From CAZHFW01 sp964531675 (GTDB lineage Bacteria; Planctomycetota; Phycisphaerae; Phycisphaerales; UBA1924), in contig CAZHFW010000036.1 of assembly GCA_964531675.1 (NCBI GenBank), positions 1 through 36,378 on the forward strand: a DNA stretch of 36,378 nt. Reading direction: 5' to 3'. Within the stretch, counting starts at the first letter, position 1. Each line of letters starts with the position of its first letter. Shown here in pieces: positions 24,663-34,200 of the stretch. Under the pieces are notes generated by a model, which searched no databases, was not told where the DNA came from, and saw only the letters and a program-made list of their open reading frames with translations. A program made the translations under genes and the position numbers.

Positions 24663-26327
24663 ATGCTCTCACCACCCCCCGGCTTTGGTTCCCCGTCGGC
24701 ACGCGCCAAGGTCTTGTCGCGCGAGGAGTTGCTCAAGCGCCGGGAAGAGGCAAGGCGGGCCGGGAAGCTGGTCGTCCAGTGCCATGGCTGCTTCGACATC
24801 GTCCACCCGGGTCACATCCGCCACCTCAGGCAGGCCAAGACCCATGGCGACATCCTGATCGTCACCATCACCGGGGATGCAGCGTGGACCAAGAGGCAGG
24901 GCGCACCGCTCATCCCGGAAGAACTGCGGGCGGAGAACCTCGCGGAATTGGACTGCGTTGACTGGGTCTTCATCGAGCAGCGTCCCACAGCCGAGGAACT
25001 GCTCCGCGAGGTCCAGCCTGATGTCTACGTGAAGGGCAAGGAATACGAGCGGAATCTGGACCCGAGGTTCGCCGCCGAGCGGGCCGCGGTGGAGTCCTCG
25101 GGCGGCCGCGTGGTGTTCAGCTCGGGCGATGTGGTCTTCTCATCCACCGCGCTGATCGCGTCCCTGGAGCGGATGGCGGACCCCTACCACGCCCAGCTCG
25201 GGCAGCTGCTCGCACGCCCCGAACTCGAGGGCGGCAAGCTCAACAGCGTGATCTCGTCGTTCCGGGGCAAGCGGGTTCTGGTGATCGGCGAGTCGATCAT
25301 GGACACCTACTGGCTCTGTGATCAGCCCGAGATCGCCTCCGAGTCGCCCATCATGACGCTGCGCCCGCTGGAGCGCCGGCAGTTTGATGGCGGCGCCGCG
25401 ATCATCGCCCGACACATCGCGGCCATGGGAGGCTCGCCTGTGCTCCTCACCGGGCTGCCGAATCACATGGAAGCCGAGGCCCTGCGCCGGCGGCTGGCCG
25501 CGGAAGGCGTGGAAGTTCAGAGCATCCCGATCGACACCGCGATCGCCGAGAAAGAGCGGTTCCTGGTCGGCACGCAAAAGGTGATGAAGCTCAACAACTA
25601 CCACCCGATCGTGCTCGACGCCGAACGGCACGATGAGCTTGTGGGCATGGCTGGCGATGCGGCCAAGGGCTTTGACGCCGCGATCGTCGTGGACTTCGGG
25701 AATGGACTGCTTTCCCCCGCGGTCATCGAGCGGCTCTCCAAGACGCTCCGCCCGCTGGTCGGCGTGATGAGCGGCGATGTCTCGGGAAAGCGCGCGACAC
25801 TCCGGCATTTCTCCGGATTCGATCTGCTCGCCCCCTCGGAACCCGAGGCACGCAGCGCGATCCACTGCTTTGACGAGAGCCTCCCGGTCGTCGCGTGGCG
25901 ATTGCTCGAGCAGACGCGGACCAAGCACCTGCTGCTCACGCTTGGCGCAGACGGGCTGATCGCGTTCCAGCAACGCTCGAATGTCGCGATTGAGGCAATC
26001 ACCCCCGGTGATCTGTCGCGCGTTCGCGGCGAGCACGTGCCATCGCTTGTCGGACACGCGATCGATCCGCTGGGCTGCGGCGACTCGCTGCTAGCGGCGG
26101 CGACGCTCGCATTGGCCTCCGGACAATCGGCTCTGGTCGGCGCGTTCCTTGGTTCGGTGGCCGCAGCTGCGCAGGCCCATCGCCTCGGAAACGTGCCCAT
26201 CTCCGCGACCGATCTCCGCCATGGCGTGGCCCGCGCGCACACCGCCAGGCTCGTGTATGGCGATTCGGCCCAGCCTGTGCGGCTGCAGTCCGACGCGAAG
26301 CCCGCGACGGAGCTCCGCGCCTCGTGA
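24663..26327 (+). CDS. HldE-like bifunctional enzyme in reversed order: nucleotidyltransferase then PfkB kinase
   Basis: 554 residues. Residues ~35-175 form a RfaE2/HldE-C-type nucleotidyltransferase: VVQCHGCFDIVHPGHIRHL (the HxGH motif), LIPEELRAENLAELDCVDWVF and DVYVKGKEY. Residues ~200-525 form a PfkB/ribokinase-type kinase like HldE-N: RVLVIGESIMDTYW, FDGGAAIIARHIAAMGG, and a GCGDSLLAAA active-site motif with the catalytic Asp. Canonical HldE has kinase first and nucleotidyltransferase second and makes ADP-heptose via heptose 1,7-bisphosphate; here the order is inverted. No GmhA or GmhB lies in the window. The start is the ATG at 24663; a TTG at 24657 is also in frame, and no strong Shine-Dalgarno box is present. 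The stop overlaps the next gene (GTGA), so the two are coupled. The sugar is not determined. Confidence 0.88.
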   Translation: MLSPPPGFGSPSARAKVLSREELLKRREEARRAGKLVVQCHGCFDIVHPGHIRHLRQAKTHGDILIVTITGDAAWTKRQGAPLIPEELRAENLAELDCVDWVFIEQRPTAEELLREVQPDVYVKGKEYERNLDPRFAAERAAVESSGGRVVFSSGDVVFSSTALIASLERMADPYHAQLGQLLARPELEGGKLNSVISSFRGKRVLVIGESIMDTYWLCDQPEIASESPIMTLRPLERRQFDGGAAIIARHIAAMGGSPVLLTGLPNHMEAEALRRRLAAEGVEVQSIPIDTAIAEKERFLVGTQKVMKLNNYHPIVLDAERHDELVGMAGDAAKGFDAAIVVDFGNGLLSPAVIERLSKTLRPLVGVMSGDVSGKRATLRHFSGFDLLAPSEPEARSAIHCFDESLPVVAWRLLEQTRTKHLLLTLGADGLIAFQQRSNVAIEAITPGDLSRVRGEHVPSLVGHAIDPLGCGDSLLAAATLALASGQSALVGAFLGSVAAAAQAHRLGNVPISATDLRHGVARAHTARLVYGDSAQPVRLQSDAKPATELRAS

Positions 26328-27445
26328 TCACGTACGTCATTCCAACCCGCGACAGACCGAGCGTGCTCGCGGAGACGCTCTCCAGGCTGGCCGCCCTCCC
26401 CCACCACGACGCGGAAGTCCTGCTGATCGACAACGCTTCGGCCAGCGCGGTCCGGGTCGGCCCGGGGCTCGCCAATGGCCTTCGCGTGAAGGTTGTCCGT
26501 TCCGAGGTCAATCTGTGTGCCGCAGCTCGCAATCTGGCGATTGAACACGCTTCCCCACGAAGCCAGTGGCTCGTGATGCTCGATGACGACTCAAGCCCCT
26601 TGGATGCTGGACTGGTTCAGGTGCTTCGCAACGTGCCGGAGGACGTGGGCGTTGTCGCGGCGGAGATCTTCCTGCCATCGGATGCCTCCGGGAACGTCAG
26701 GCGCGAGTCCGGCGGGCTCCCTGAAGTGTTCATCGGTTGCGGTGCCGCGATCCGCACGACGCTCTTTGCGACACTTGGCGGGTACGACCACTCGTTCGAT
26801 TACTACGCGGAGGAGTACGACCTCTCGGCACGGATCATGTTGGCGGGGAGCCGGATCGTGCTCGATCGCGGGTTCCGCGTTGAGCATCGCAAAGTCTCGA
26901 CGGGACGGGACATGAACCGGATTCTCGGGAATCTGGTCCGCAACAATGCATGGGTCGCGGCCAGGTACGCGCCGGATGCGGTTCGTTCCGAGCAGATTCG
27001 CGAGCATGTGTGCCGCTACGGCAAGATCGCCCGCAAGGAATCCGCGCTGCGCGGCTACGTCCGGGGCATTTATGAGCTCGGCGTCTCGCTCGCGGACCAA
27101 CCCCGTCGCCCGATGACGATGGCGATGTGGGACCGTTTCACGGGTCTGGCGGCGGCACGGCACAGCCTTCGGACCGCGTGGACGCACGATCGCTTCGGAT
27201 CGGCTTCGATCGTCCTGTCCGGCAAGAACGTGCGGCAGGTCGAAGAGTCGCTCCGAGAGATGGGCGTGGAGCTCGAAGAAGACCCGGAGCACGCGGATGT
27301 GGTTGTGATCGGCACGTTGTCCCCCGGTCCGATGCTTGATGGCTGGGCGGAGGCGAGTCGGCGCTGGCCCGCACGCCGCGTGATCATGCCATGGGCGATC
27401 GAAGCACCGATGACAGCGTCCGAGCAGGGTTTGGCGATCGGGTAA
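26324..27445 (+). CDS. GT2-family glycosyltransferase with extra C-terminal domain
   Basis: 373 residues. The N-terminal GT-A domain has the classic GT2 landmarks: ITYVIPTRDRP at the start, LLIDNAS, RNLAIEHA, the metal-binding DDD at 87-89 in WLVMLDDDSSP, and YYAEEYDLSARIM as the acceptor/catalytic region. After a helical linker, the last ~85 residues (ASIVLSGKNVRQVEESL, HADVVVIGTLSPGP, RVIMPW) form a small Rossmann-like unit that may be a diverged version of the module in the minus-strand genes. The start is a GTG at 26324 in a 4-nt overlap with the HldE-like gene. It lies 9 nt before the sugar-kinase gene, so all four plus-strand genes probably form one transcript. Confidence 0.87.
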   Translation: MITYVIPTRDRPSVLAETLSRLAALPHHDAEVLLIDNASASAVRVGPGLANGLRVKVVRSEVNLCAAARNLAIEHASPRSQWLVMLDDDSSPLDAGLVQVLRNVPEDVGVVAAEIFLPSDASGNVRRESGGLPEVFIGCGAAIRTTLFATLGGYDHSFDYYAEEYDLSARIMLAGSRIVLDRGFRVEHRKVSTGRDMNRILGNLVRNNAWVAARYAPDAVRSEQIREHVCRYGKIARKESALRGYVRGIYELGVSLADQPRRPMTMAMWDRFTGLAAARHSLRTAWTHDRFGSASIVLSGKNVRQVEESLREMGVELEEDPEHADVVVIGTLSPGPMLDGWAEASRRWPARRVIMPWAIEAPMTASEQGLAIG

Positions 27446-27454
27446 GCTCCGAGG

Positions 27455-29002
27455 GTGAGCCATCTCATCGGGATCGACATCGGGACCTCGGGCGCCAAAG
27501 CGGTGCTGTGCGATCGCGCGGGCACGATCCTCGCCAGCGAGACGCGCGAGTATCCCCTGCTTCACCCCAAGGTCGGTTGGACGGAGCAGCATCCCGAGGA
27601 CTGGTGGAACGCGACCTGCGAGGCGATCCGCAGCGTGCTTTTCAAGTCGGGCGTTCACCCCGAAGCGATCTCGGGCTTAGGACTGAGCGGCCAGATGCAT
27701 GGCTCGGTGCTCTTGGGGGACGATGCGCGGCGCGGGCCGCATGCGCGTGCACTCAGGCCCGCCCTGCTGTGGAACGATCAACGCACCGGGGCGCAGTGTG
27801 AGCAGATCGAGCACGCGGTCGGCGGCCGGGCGGCGCTCGTGCAGCGCGTTGGAAACGCCGCATTGCCCGGGTTCACACTCCCGAAGCTCTTGTGGATCAA
27901 GCAGCACGAGCCTGAGGTCTTCGCCAAGACGCGCGTGCTCTTCATGCCCAAGGACTACATCCTGTATCGCCTGACCGGCTCACTTGGGACGGACGTGGGA
28001 GACGCTTCAGGGACGCTTCTGTTTGACGTTGACGCTCGCAAGTGGCATCGGCAAATGTTCGAGAGCGTGGGAGTCGATCCCTCGCTCCTGCCGCCGGCGC
28101 TCGAGTCCCCCGCCAAGGCCGGAGCGATCCTCCCAGAGGTCGCAAGCCTGACCGGGCTCAAAGCCGGGACGCCTGTTGCCGCGGGTTCTGGCGACAACAT
28201 GTGTGCTGCAATCGGCGCCGGCGTTGTCGAACCGGGCGTGGCCCTGGCGGTTCTGGGCACGAGCGGCGTGATCTATGCGCACAGTCCGGCACCGCGCAAG
28301 GACCTGCCGACGCAAGCGGACCCATCAAGGCCCGCCGGCCGGGTACACACGATGTGTGCTGGCACCGGACCCGCGGGTTGGTGCGTGACGGGGTGCACGC
28401 TCTCGGCCGGCGGAGCGCTGCGCTGGGCCCGCGAGACGATCGCGCCGGGGGTCGGATACGACCAGCTCATGGCCGAAGCCAGTGCGGCTCCTGTTGGCTG
28501 CGACGGGCTGTTCTTCCTCCCCCAACTGACGGGCGAGCGCTGCCCCTATCCCGATCCGACCGCACGCGGCGCCTGGATCGGGCTTTCCGCCCGGCACTCG
28601 CGCGGGCATCTGGTGCGGGCGGTCGTTGAAGGCGTGAGCTTCACAATGTCGACCATCCTTGAGCTGATGCGTTCGATCGGAGTCGAGGCCCGCGCGGTCA
28701 GGCTCTCGGGCGGGGGCAATCGCTCCGAGTTCTGGAGGCAGACGCAGGCGGATCTCTACCGCGTGCCGGTCGTGACCACCAACTCGGATGAGGGGGGAAG
28801 CGCCCTGGGCGCGGCCATTCTGGGCGGCGTCGCGTCGGGGACGTTTGCCAACGTGGAGGAGGCCTGCCGGGAAATGATCCGGACCACCGAGACACGCGAT
28901 CCCAACCCGAGCTTCACACAGCGTTACGAGCCATTCGGAAAGATGCACGCGAGTCTGTATCATGCTCTGAAGGAACGATTCGCGGAGATCGCCCGACTGT
29001 GA
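27455..29002 (+). CDS. xylB: FGGY-family sugar kinase, xylulokinase-like
   Basis: A 515-residue FGGY kinase. HLIGIDIGTSGAKAVL is the N-terminal phosphate-binding loop. LSGQMHGSVLL, LLWNDQRTGAQ, GSGDNMCAAIGAGVV (catalytic-Asp region), GTSGVIYAH and LSGGGNRSEFWRQTQADLY are all characteristic of xylulokinases, which phosphorylate D-xylulose to xylulose 5-phosphate with ATP in the cytoplasm. The length is close to family norms. The start is a GTG at 27455, with GAGG just upstream. It follows the GT2 gene by 9 nt and is followed by a divergent xylose isomerase-like gene, so a xylose-to-xylulose-5-phosphate pair is the simplest reading. FGGY specificity is easily mis-called, and the glycan context leaves another ketose possible. 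Confidence 0.9.
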   Translation: MSHLIGIDIGTSGAKAVLCDRAGTILASETREYPLLHPKVGWTEQHPEDWWNATCEAIRSVLFKSGVHPEAISGLGLSGQMHGSVLLGDDARRGPHARALRPALLWNDQRTGAQCEQIEHAVGGRAALVQRVGNAALPGFTLPKLLWIKQHEPEVFAKTRVLFMPKDYILYRLTGSLGTDVGDASGTLLFDVDARKWHRQMFESVGVDPSLLPPALESPAKAGAILPEVASLTGLKAGTPVAAGSGDNMCAAIGAGVVEPGVALAVLGTSGVIYAHSPAPRKDLPTQADPSRPAGRVHTMCAGTGPAGWCVTGCTLSAGGALRWARETIAPGVGYDQLMAEASAAPVGCDGLFFLPQLTGERCPYPDPTARGAWIGLSARHSRGHLVRAVVEGVSFTMSTILELMRSIGVEARAVRLSGGGNRSEFWRQTQADLYRVPVVTTNSDEGGSALGAAILGGVASGTFANVEEACREMIRTTETRDPNPSFTQRYEPFGKMHASLYHALKERFAEIARL

Positions 29003-29038
29003 GGAATGAGCTGGGCGGCTCGGCGTGGAGGCTCTTCG

Positions 29039-30151
29039 ATGCCGCTGCTTGACCTCAGACCCCAGGCTGTCCGGCGTACGCCCGAGTATCTGCTGACGCA
29101 CCTGCAGTCGTTCAGGCTCGATCTCCGCTTCTCCGCGGGAATCTGGTACTTCTCCCCATCCGCGTCGCGATTCCATGCGCGGTATGGATCTGAGCTCTCC
29201 ATTGAGCAGAGGCTCGAGATCGCCGCGACGCTCCGAGGCTCGGGACTGGTCGGCCTCGAGGCGCATTACCCCAACGAGATCTCCGAGCAGAACCTGGACA
29301 TGTGGCGTGCGTTCAGCGACGCGACCGGCATCAGGCTGATCACGGTGATCCCCAATCTGTTCTACGACGCCAAGTTCGAGTTCGGGTCGCTTTCCAATCC
29401 CGATCCGCAGATCCGCCGGTACGCGATCGAGCGGACAATCGGCGCCCTGCGCCTGAACAAGCAGCTCGAAACCGACTTCGCGATCGTCTGGCCCGGGATC
29501 GACGGGTACGAGAACGGGTTCGGCATGGACTTCCAGAGCTATCGCGCCCGCTTCGCGGATGGGCTCGCGGAAGCCATGGACGCGGTGCCCGGCGTGCGCA
29601 TCGCCTTCGAGCCCAAGCCCTACGAGCCCCGCGGCCGCATTCTCTACGGCCTCACGCCCGAGGGCATTCTCCTTGGCCATCAGGTCGAGGCCAGGCTCCA
29701 CGAATCGGAGAACAAGAAGCTGCTGGCTGAAGGTCACAAGCTGCTGTGCATGAACCCCGAGGTCGGGCATGTGCTGATGGGCTTTGAGGACCCCGCGTAC
29801 GCGTTCAGCTGGCCGCTGTCGGAGGGCCGTCTGGCCCACACGCACTGGAACAGCCAGCCCCTGGGCAACTACGACCAGGATCTGGGCGTGGGCGTGGTGA
29901 GCCCGGAGCACGTCGAGGCGATTCTCTACACGCTGAAGATGCACTCGTACTCGGGGTACTTCGGGATCGACATCAACCCGGAGCGTCTGCCGGTGGATGT
30001 GGCGCTGCGCAACTCGTTCGACGCGCTGCGCTATGCGAACGATCGCATCGAAGCGATGGATCACGAAGCGATCATCGCGTGCCACACCCATCCGGACGAG
30101 AATCGCGGCGTGCTCGAATCGATGCTGTTGAGGCTGCGGGCCGGTCGCTGA
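29039..30151 (+). CDS. TIM-barrel sugar isomerase, divergent xylose isomerase-like
   Basis: A 370-residue AP_endonuc_2/xylose isomerase-fold protein. It lines up by eye with XylA: WPGIDGYEN against XylA WGGREGYE, FEPKPYEPRGR against IEPKPQEP (metal ligand E191), MNPEVGH against NIEANH (E241, H244) and IDINPE against FDAK (D311). One XylA Asp ligand (SVDANRGD) appears as His here (AHTHWNS, H269), so metal binding may differ. The start chosen is the ATG at 29039, which has a perfect GGAGG 7 nt upstream; an ATG at 29006 would add 11 residues. It probably converts an aldose to the ketose used by the adjacent kinase. It converges on the methyltransferase gene with a 6-nt gap and no visible terminator. 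Confidence 0.82.
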   Translation: MPLLDLRPQAVRRTPEYLLTHLQSFRLDLRFSAGIWYFSPSASRFHARYGSELSIEQRLEIAATLRGSGLVGLEAHYPNEISEQNLDMWRAFSDATGIRLITVIPNLFYDAKFEFGSLSNPDPQIRRYAIERTIGALRLNKQLETDFAIVWPGIDGYENGFGMDFQSYRARFADGLAEAMDAVPGVRIAFEPKPYEPRGRILYGLTPEGILLGHQVEARLHESENKKLLAEGHKLLCMNPEVGHVLMGFEDPAYAFSWPLSEGRLAHTHWNSQPLGNYDQDLGVGVVSPEHVEAILYTLKMHSYSGYFGIDINPERLPVDVALRNSFDALRYANDRIEAMDHEAIIACHTHPDENRGVLESMLLRLRAGR

Positions 30152-30157
30152 AGAGCT

Positions 30158-31189
30158 TCACGCCAATGCCGGGTTGACGACGTACAGGTATTCCTTGTTG
30201 CGTACGTGGCTCACCGCGCCGACGCGCTGGCCCTTGGGGTTGAAGATCCCGATCTTGGCGCCGACGTAGCGCGGATAGTCGTGCTCAACGACGTCCACGC
30301 GGGCTGCGCCGCCATAGAGCTTGGAGAGCATGGCTTCGAGAGCCTCGGCGTTCAGGAAGCCCTCGTTGCTGAACGAGACGATGATGGTCCGGGCGCGGAT
30401 CTGTCCGAGCAGGCGTTCAAGCTCCGATGCGAAGAGGCGGCGTGAGTTGAACACGCTGCGACGTTCGCGGCAGTCAATCCGCTTGCACGCGATGCCGTAG
30501 ACCTCGGGCTTGTCCCACCGGACCAGCGACTCCCACACGTGGTAGTTTCCCAGGTATGAATGCTGGTTGTAGGGCGGATCGACGTACGCGACGTCGGCTT
30601 CGAACGTGCGCGCCGCCTCCATCGCGTCGAGATTCGACGCGAGGCCTTTCCCGCTTGAGGCCCTTGGGAGGACCGCTGGCATGCGAAGCTCCAGCTCATT
30701 CGAAGACCGCGGCGCCCAGGACTTCAGGTAGGCCATCTGCACGCCGGTCGTCGAGTCGACGCGATCAGCCGCCTCCATCAGCGAGACCAGCAGCACCGCT
30801 TCGAGCTCCGGCGGCAGGGCCTTGGCCGCGATCGCTTCGCGGATCGCATCGATCCTCTCGCCATTGAAAGGCTGAATGAACCGGGATCGCTCGCAGAAGG
30901 TGTGCGTGAAGTAGCCCGCGGAGCCCGGGAGTCTGTTGAACTCCTCGATCAGCTTCGACGCGTCCGCCTCGACGTCCTCGCGATCTGCCTGGACATAGCA
31001 GAGCCCGAGCGTGTGGGCGTACGCGTTGTGATCGTTGGCGATGACGCGATAGCCCTGGGCCTTGAGCGCGTGGCCGACCCTGGATGTTCCCGAGAAGAGG
31101 TCAAGCACGGTTCCCGAGTCGGCGCAGCTCTTCACGCGATCGACGATCGCGGGAACCAGCGTGCGCTTCGAGCCCAGGTACTTGATCAA
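30158..31189 (-). CDS. D12-class N6-adenine DNA methyltransferase
   Basis: 343 residues. KYLGSKRTLVPAIVDRV at the N-terminus and VLDLFSGTSRVG at about 28-39 form the SAM-binding motifs. YVDPPYNQHSYLGNYH, with DPPY at 204-207, is the catalytic motif of Dam/D12-type methyltransferases that make N6-methyladenine. The recognition sequence cannot be read from the protein. The start chosen is a TTG at 31189 with an excellent GGAGGGAG 7 nt upstream, giving the expected Dam-like N-terminus. The frame stays open to 31249, but that would overlap the helicase gene. No restriction endonuclease is adjacent, so it is either an orphan methylase or part of a helicase/methylase pair. Confidence 0.88.
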   Translation of the reverse strand: MIKYLGSKRTLVPAIVDRVKSCADSGTVLDLFSGTSRVGHALKAQGYRVIANDHNAYAHTLGLCYVQADREDVEADASKLIEEFNRLPGSAGYFTHTFCERSRFIQPFNGERIDAIREAIAAKALPPELEAVLLVSLMEAADRVDSTTGVQMAYLKSWAPRSSNELELRMPAVLPRASSGKGLASNLDAMEAARTFEADVAYVDPPYNQHSYLGNYHVWESLVRWDKPEVYGIACKRIDCRERRSVFNSRRLFASELERLLGQIRARTIIVSFSNEGFLNAEALEAMLSKLYGGAARVDVVEHDYPRYVGAKIGIFNPKGQRVGAVSHVRNKEYLYVVNPALA

Positions 31190-31220
31190 CGCGACGCTCC
31201 CTCCGGGATGGCGTGGATCG

Positions 31221-34200
31221 TCAGACCTCGTCGCCGACCGCGTCCTCACGAAGCGTCAGCAGGTCACGCAGCTGATCGGTCGAGAGTTCGGTGAGCCAGC
31301 GCTCGCCATCGCCGATGATGTTCTGGGCCAGCTCGATCTTCTGCTCGATCATCTGATCGATGCGCTCCTCGAGCGTCCCACGCACGACGAACTTGTGGAC
31401 CTGCACTGTGCGGGTCTGACCGATGCGGTACGCGCGGTCCGTCGCCTGGTTCTCCACCGCGGGGTTCCACCAGCGGTCGAAGTGGAAGACGTGCGTCGCA
31501 GCGGTCAGGTTCAGACCGACGCCGCCGGCCTTGAGCGAGAGCAGCAGGATCGGGGACGAGCCGTCGGCCTTCTGGAAGCGCTGGATCATCTGCTCGCGCT
31601 GCTTGGCGGGTGTGCCGCCGTGAAGGAACAGGATGTCCTTGCCGAAGCGGTGACGCAACATCGACTCGAGCAGATGGCCCATCTGGCGGAACTGCGTGAA
31701 GATGAGCGAGTTGTCGCCCTCGGCGATGACCTCGTCGAGCATCTCAAGCAGGCGCACGCACTTGCCCGAGCGCGCGTGCTCGGGAGGCGTGCCCGAAGAG
31801 CCCTCGAAGTCCTTGAGCATCTGCGACGGATGGTTGCAGATCTGCTTGAGCTTGATCAGCGCGCTGAGCACCAGACCACGGCGGTGGATGCCCTCGGCCT
31901 TGTCGACCTCCATGAGCATCCGCCGCACGCAGCCCTCGTAGAGCGAGGCCTGCTCGGTCGTGAGATGGCAATACTCGCGCGATTCGAGCTTGTCAGGCAA
32001 GTCCGCGACCACCGTCGGGTCGGTCTTGAGACGACGCAGCACGAAGGGCCTGACCAGGCCTCGCAGCTGCTCCGAACGCGTGCGGTCCTTGTAGCGCTCG
32101 ATCGCGATGCCAAAGCGCTGGCGGAATCCGTGCGACGAACCAAGATAGCCCGGGTTCAGGAAGTCCATGATCGACCAGAGCTCGCTCAGGCGGTTCTCCA
32201 CCGGAGTACCGGTGAGCGCGATGCGGCGGTCCGACTCGAGCGAACGCACAGCCTGCGCCTGCTTGGCGGCGGGGTTCTTGATGTACTGCGCCTCGTCGAG
32301 CACGATGCGACGCCAACGAACCAGACCGAGCTGATCCTTGTCGCGGTGCGCCAGCGCGTAGGTGGTGACCACCATGTCGCTCTCGAGGATCTGCTTGAGC
32401 AGCGTGTCGCCTTGCAGGCGCGTCGACCCGTGGTGCACGAGGACCTTGAGGTGCGGGCAGAAGCGCGCGGTCTCGTGGATCCAGTTGCCCACGACCGACA
32501 TCGGAACGACCAGCAACGTCGGCCCCATGGGCAGAGGCGCCTTGGGCGCCTGCGGCGGCGGGGCGTCGGGATTCAGCGTCTCGGCCGAATCGCCAGAGCT
32601 CGCGATGGGCGATGCGGGCGGAGGTGGCGGCACCGCGGTCCCCGCTTCGCGCTCGGCCTTGAGAACTTCGCGCTCGTGCGCGAGCAGCGCCAGGAGCTGG
32701 ATCGTTTTTCCCAGACCCATGTCGTCGGCAAGGCAGAGGCCAAAGCCGAGCCGCTCCATGAAGTACATCCACGAGAGCCCGCGGAGCTGGTACGGACGCA
32801 AGGTGCCGCGGAACGTGCCCGGCGGCTCCAGGGCCTGCAACACCTTGCCCGCGGCTTCCGAGTTGATCAGGGCGCTCAGCCAGCCGCTCGCGTCCATGCC
32901 CACGATCTGAATGCCCGTCTGACGGACATCCGACGCGTAGGCCAGGCGCAGCGCGTCCCCCACCGGCATCTCGCCGCCCGGGTTCTCGCGGATGAACTTG
33001 ATCGCGGCCTGCACGTCTTCGGGGCGGATCTCAACCCAGCGGCCGTTGACTTTGACCAGAGGCTGACGCTTGCCCGCGAGGTTCTCGAACTCGTTGAGCG
33101 AGAGCGTGGTGTCGCCCAGCGCGATCTCCCAGCGGTAACGCACGAGCGTGCCCAGGCCGAGCTGCGTTCCCGCCGCCGAGGCGCTGAGGCCCGACGTCGC
33201 CAGCGGAGGCAGCTCGTCGCTCTCGAGCCTGAGGCGAGCGCCGAGGCGGGCCATGGGCGAGTCCCACCAGTCGGGGACGCTCACGCCAAAGCCCTGCTCG
33301 AGCAGGACAGGCTTGATCTCGCGCAGGAACTCGTACGCCTGCTTGGTCGAGAGCAGCAGCTCGATCGGCTCGGAGTCTTCCAGCGCCTTTTCCAGCTTGG
33401 GATAGATGCGGCTCGCGCGGCCGAGCTCGCCGAGCAGGAGCTCCTGCGGCCCGTCGATCCGCTTGCCCGAGAGCGTCGCCGAATCGCCCGGGAGCATCCA
33501 GATGTCGGACGCGTCGAGCACCAGGTTCGGGCGATCCACCGATTGCAGGTGGAACGAAAGCCCCCAGTACGGATCCTCGTCCTTGGTGCCGGTGTCGGTG
33601 GGTTCGTTGAGCCTGAGCATGAGACGCCACGCCGAGCTGGCGCCGCGTTCTTCAAGCCCGCTGATCCACGTGCGCACGCGGCGCACGAGCTCCTGACGTC
33701 CCGCGGGGGAGGCGACGACGATGCTCTCCTTGCCCAGCATCCCCGCGAGCCAGGCGACTTGCAGGTCTGCCGCGGAGTCACGGCCTTCGATCGCGTCGAT
33801 CAGGTTCTCGCGCGTGAACGTCCGGCGGGCCATCGCGTCGGTGATGCGCGTCAACGCGTCATCAATGATCGGCCAGGGCTGATGCCCATAGTCGTCCACC
33901 GCGGCGCGGGCCGCGGGAGGCATGCCCGCGACGAGCAGGCTGACGCGCTGGGCGGCGGCCTCGTCGGAGACCCAGGGTTGCCACACGCCGCGGAGATCGC
34001 CCGAGACCGACTGATGCAGCGCGGGCACGAAGCGCTGCTGCGAAAGCAGGTGGCGGGCAAGCCGCGCGATGGACGCGAAGAAGTCGATGGAGCGCGAGCA
34101 CTCGAAGGGCGCACCCGCCTCCGCATCGCGGCCGGCCTCGACCGCGTCGAGCAGGCCATCAAGCACGACCGGCGCGTCCTTGGGCGTGATCTCCATCGCG

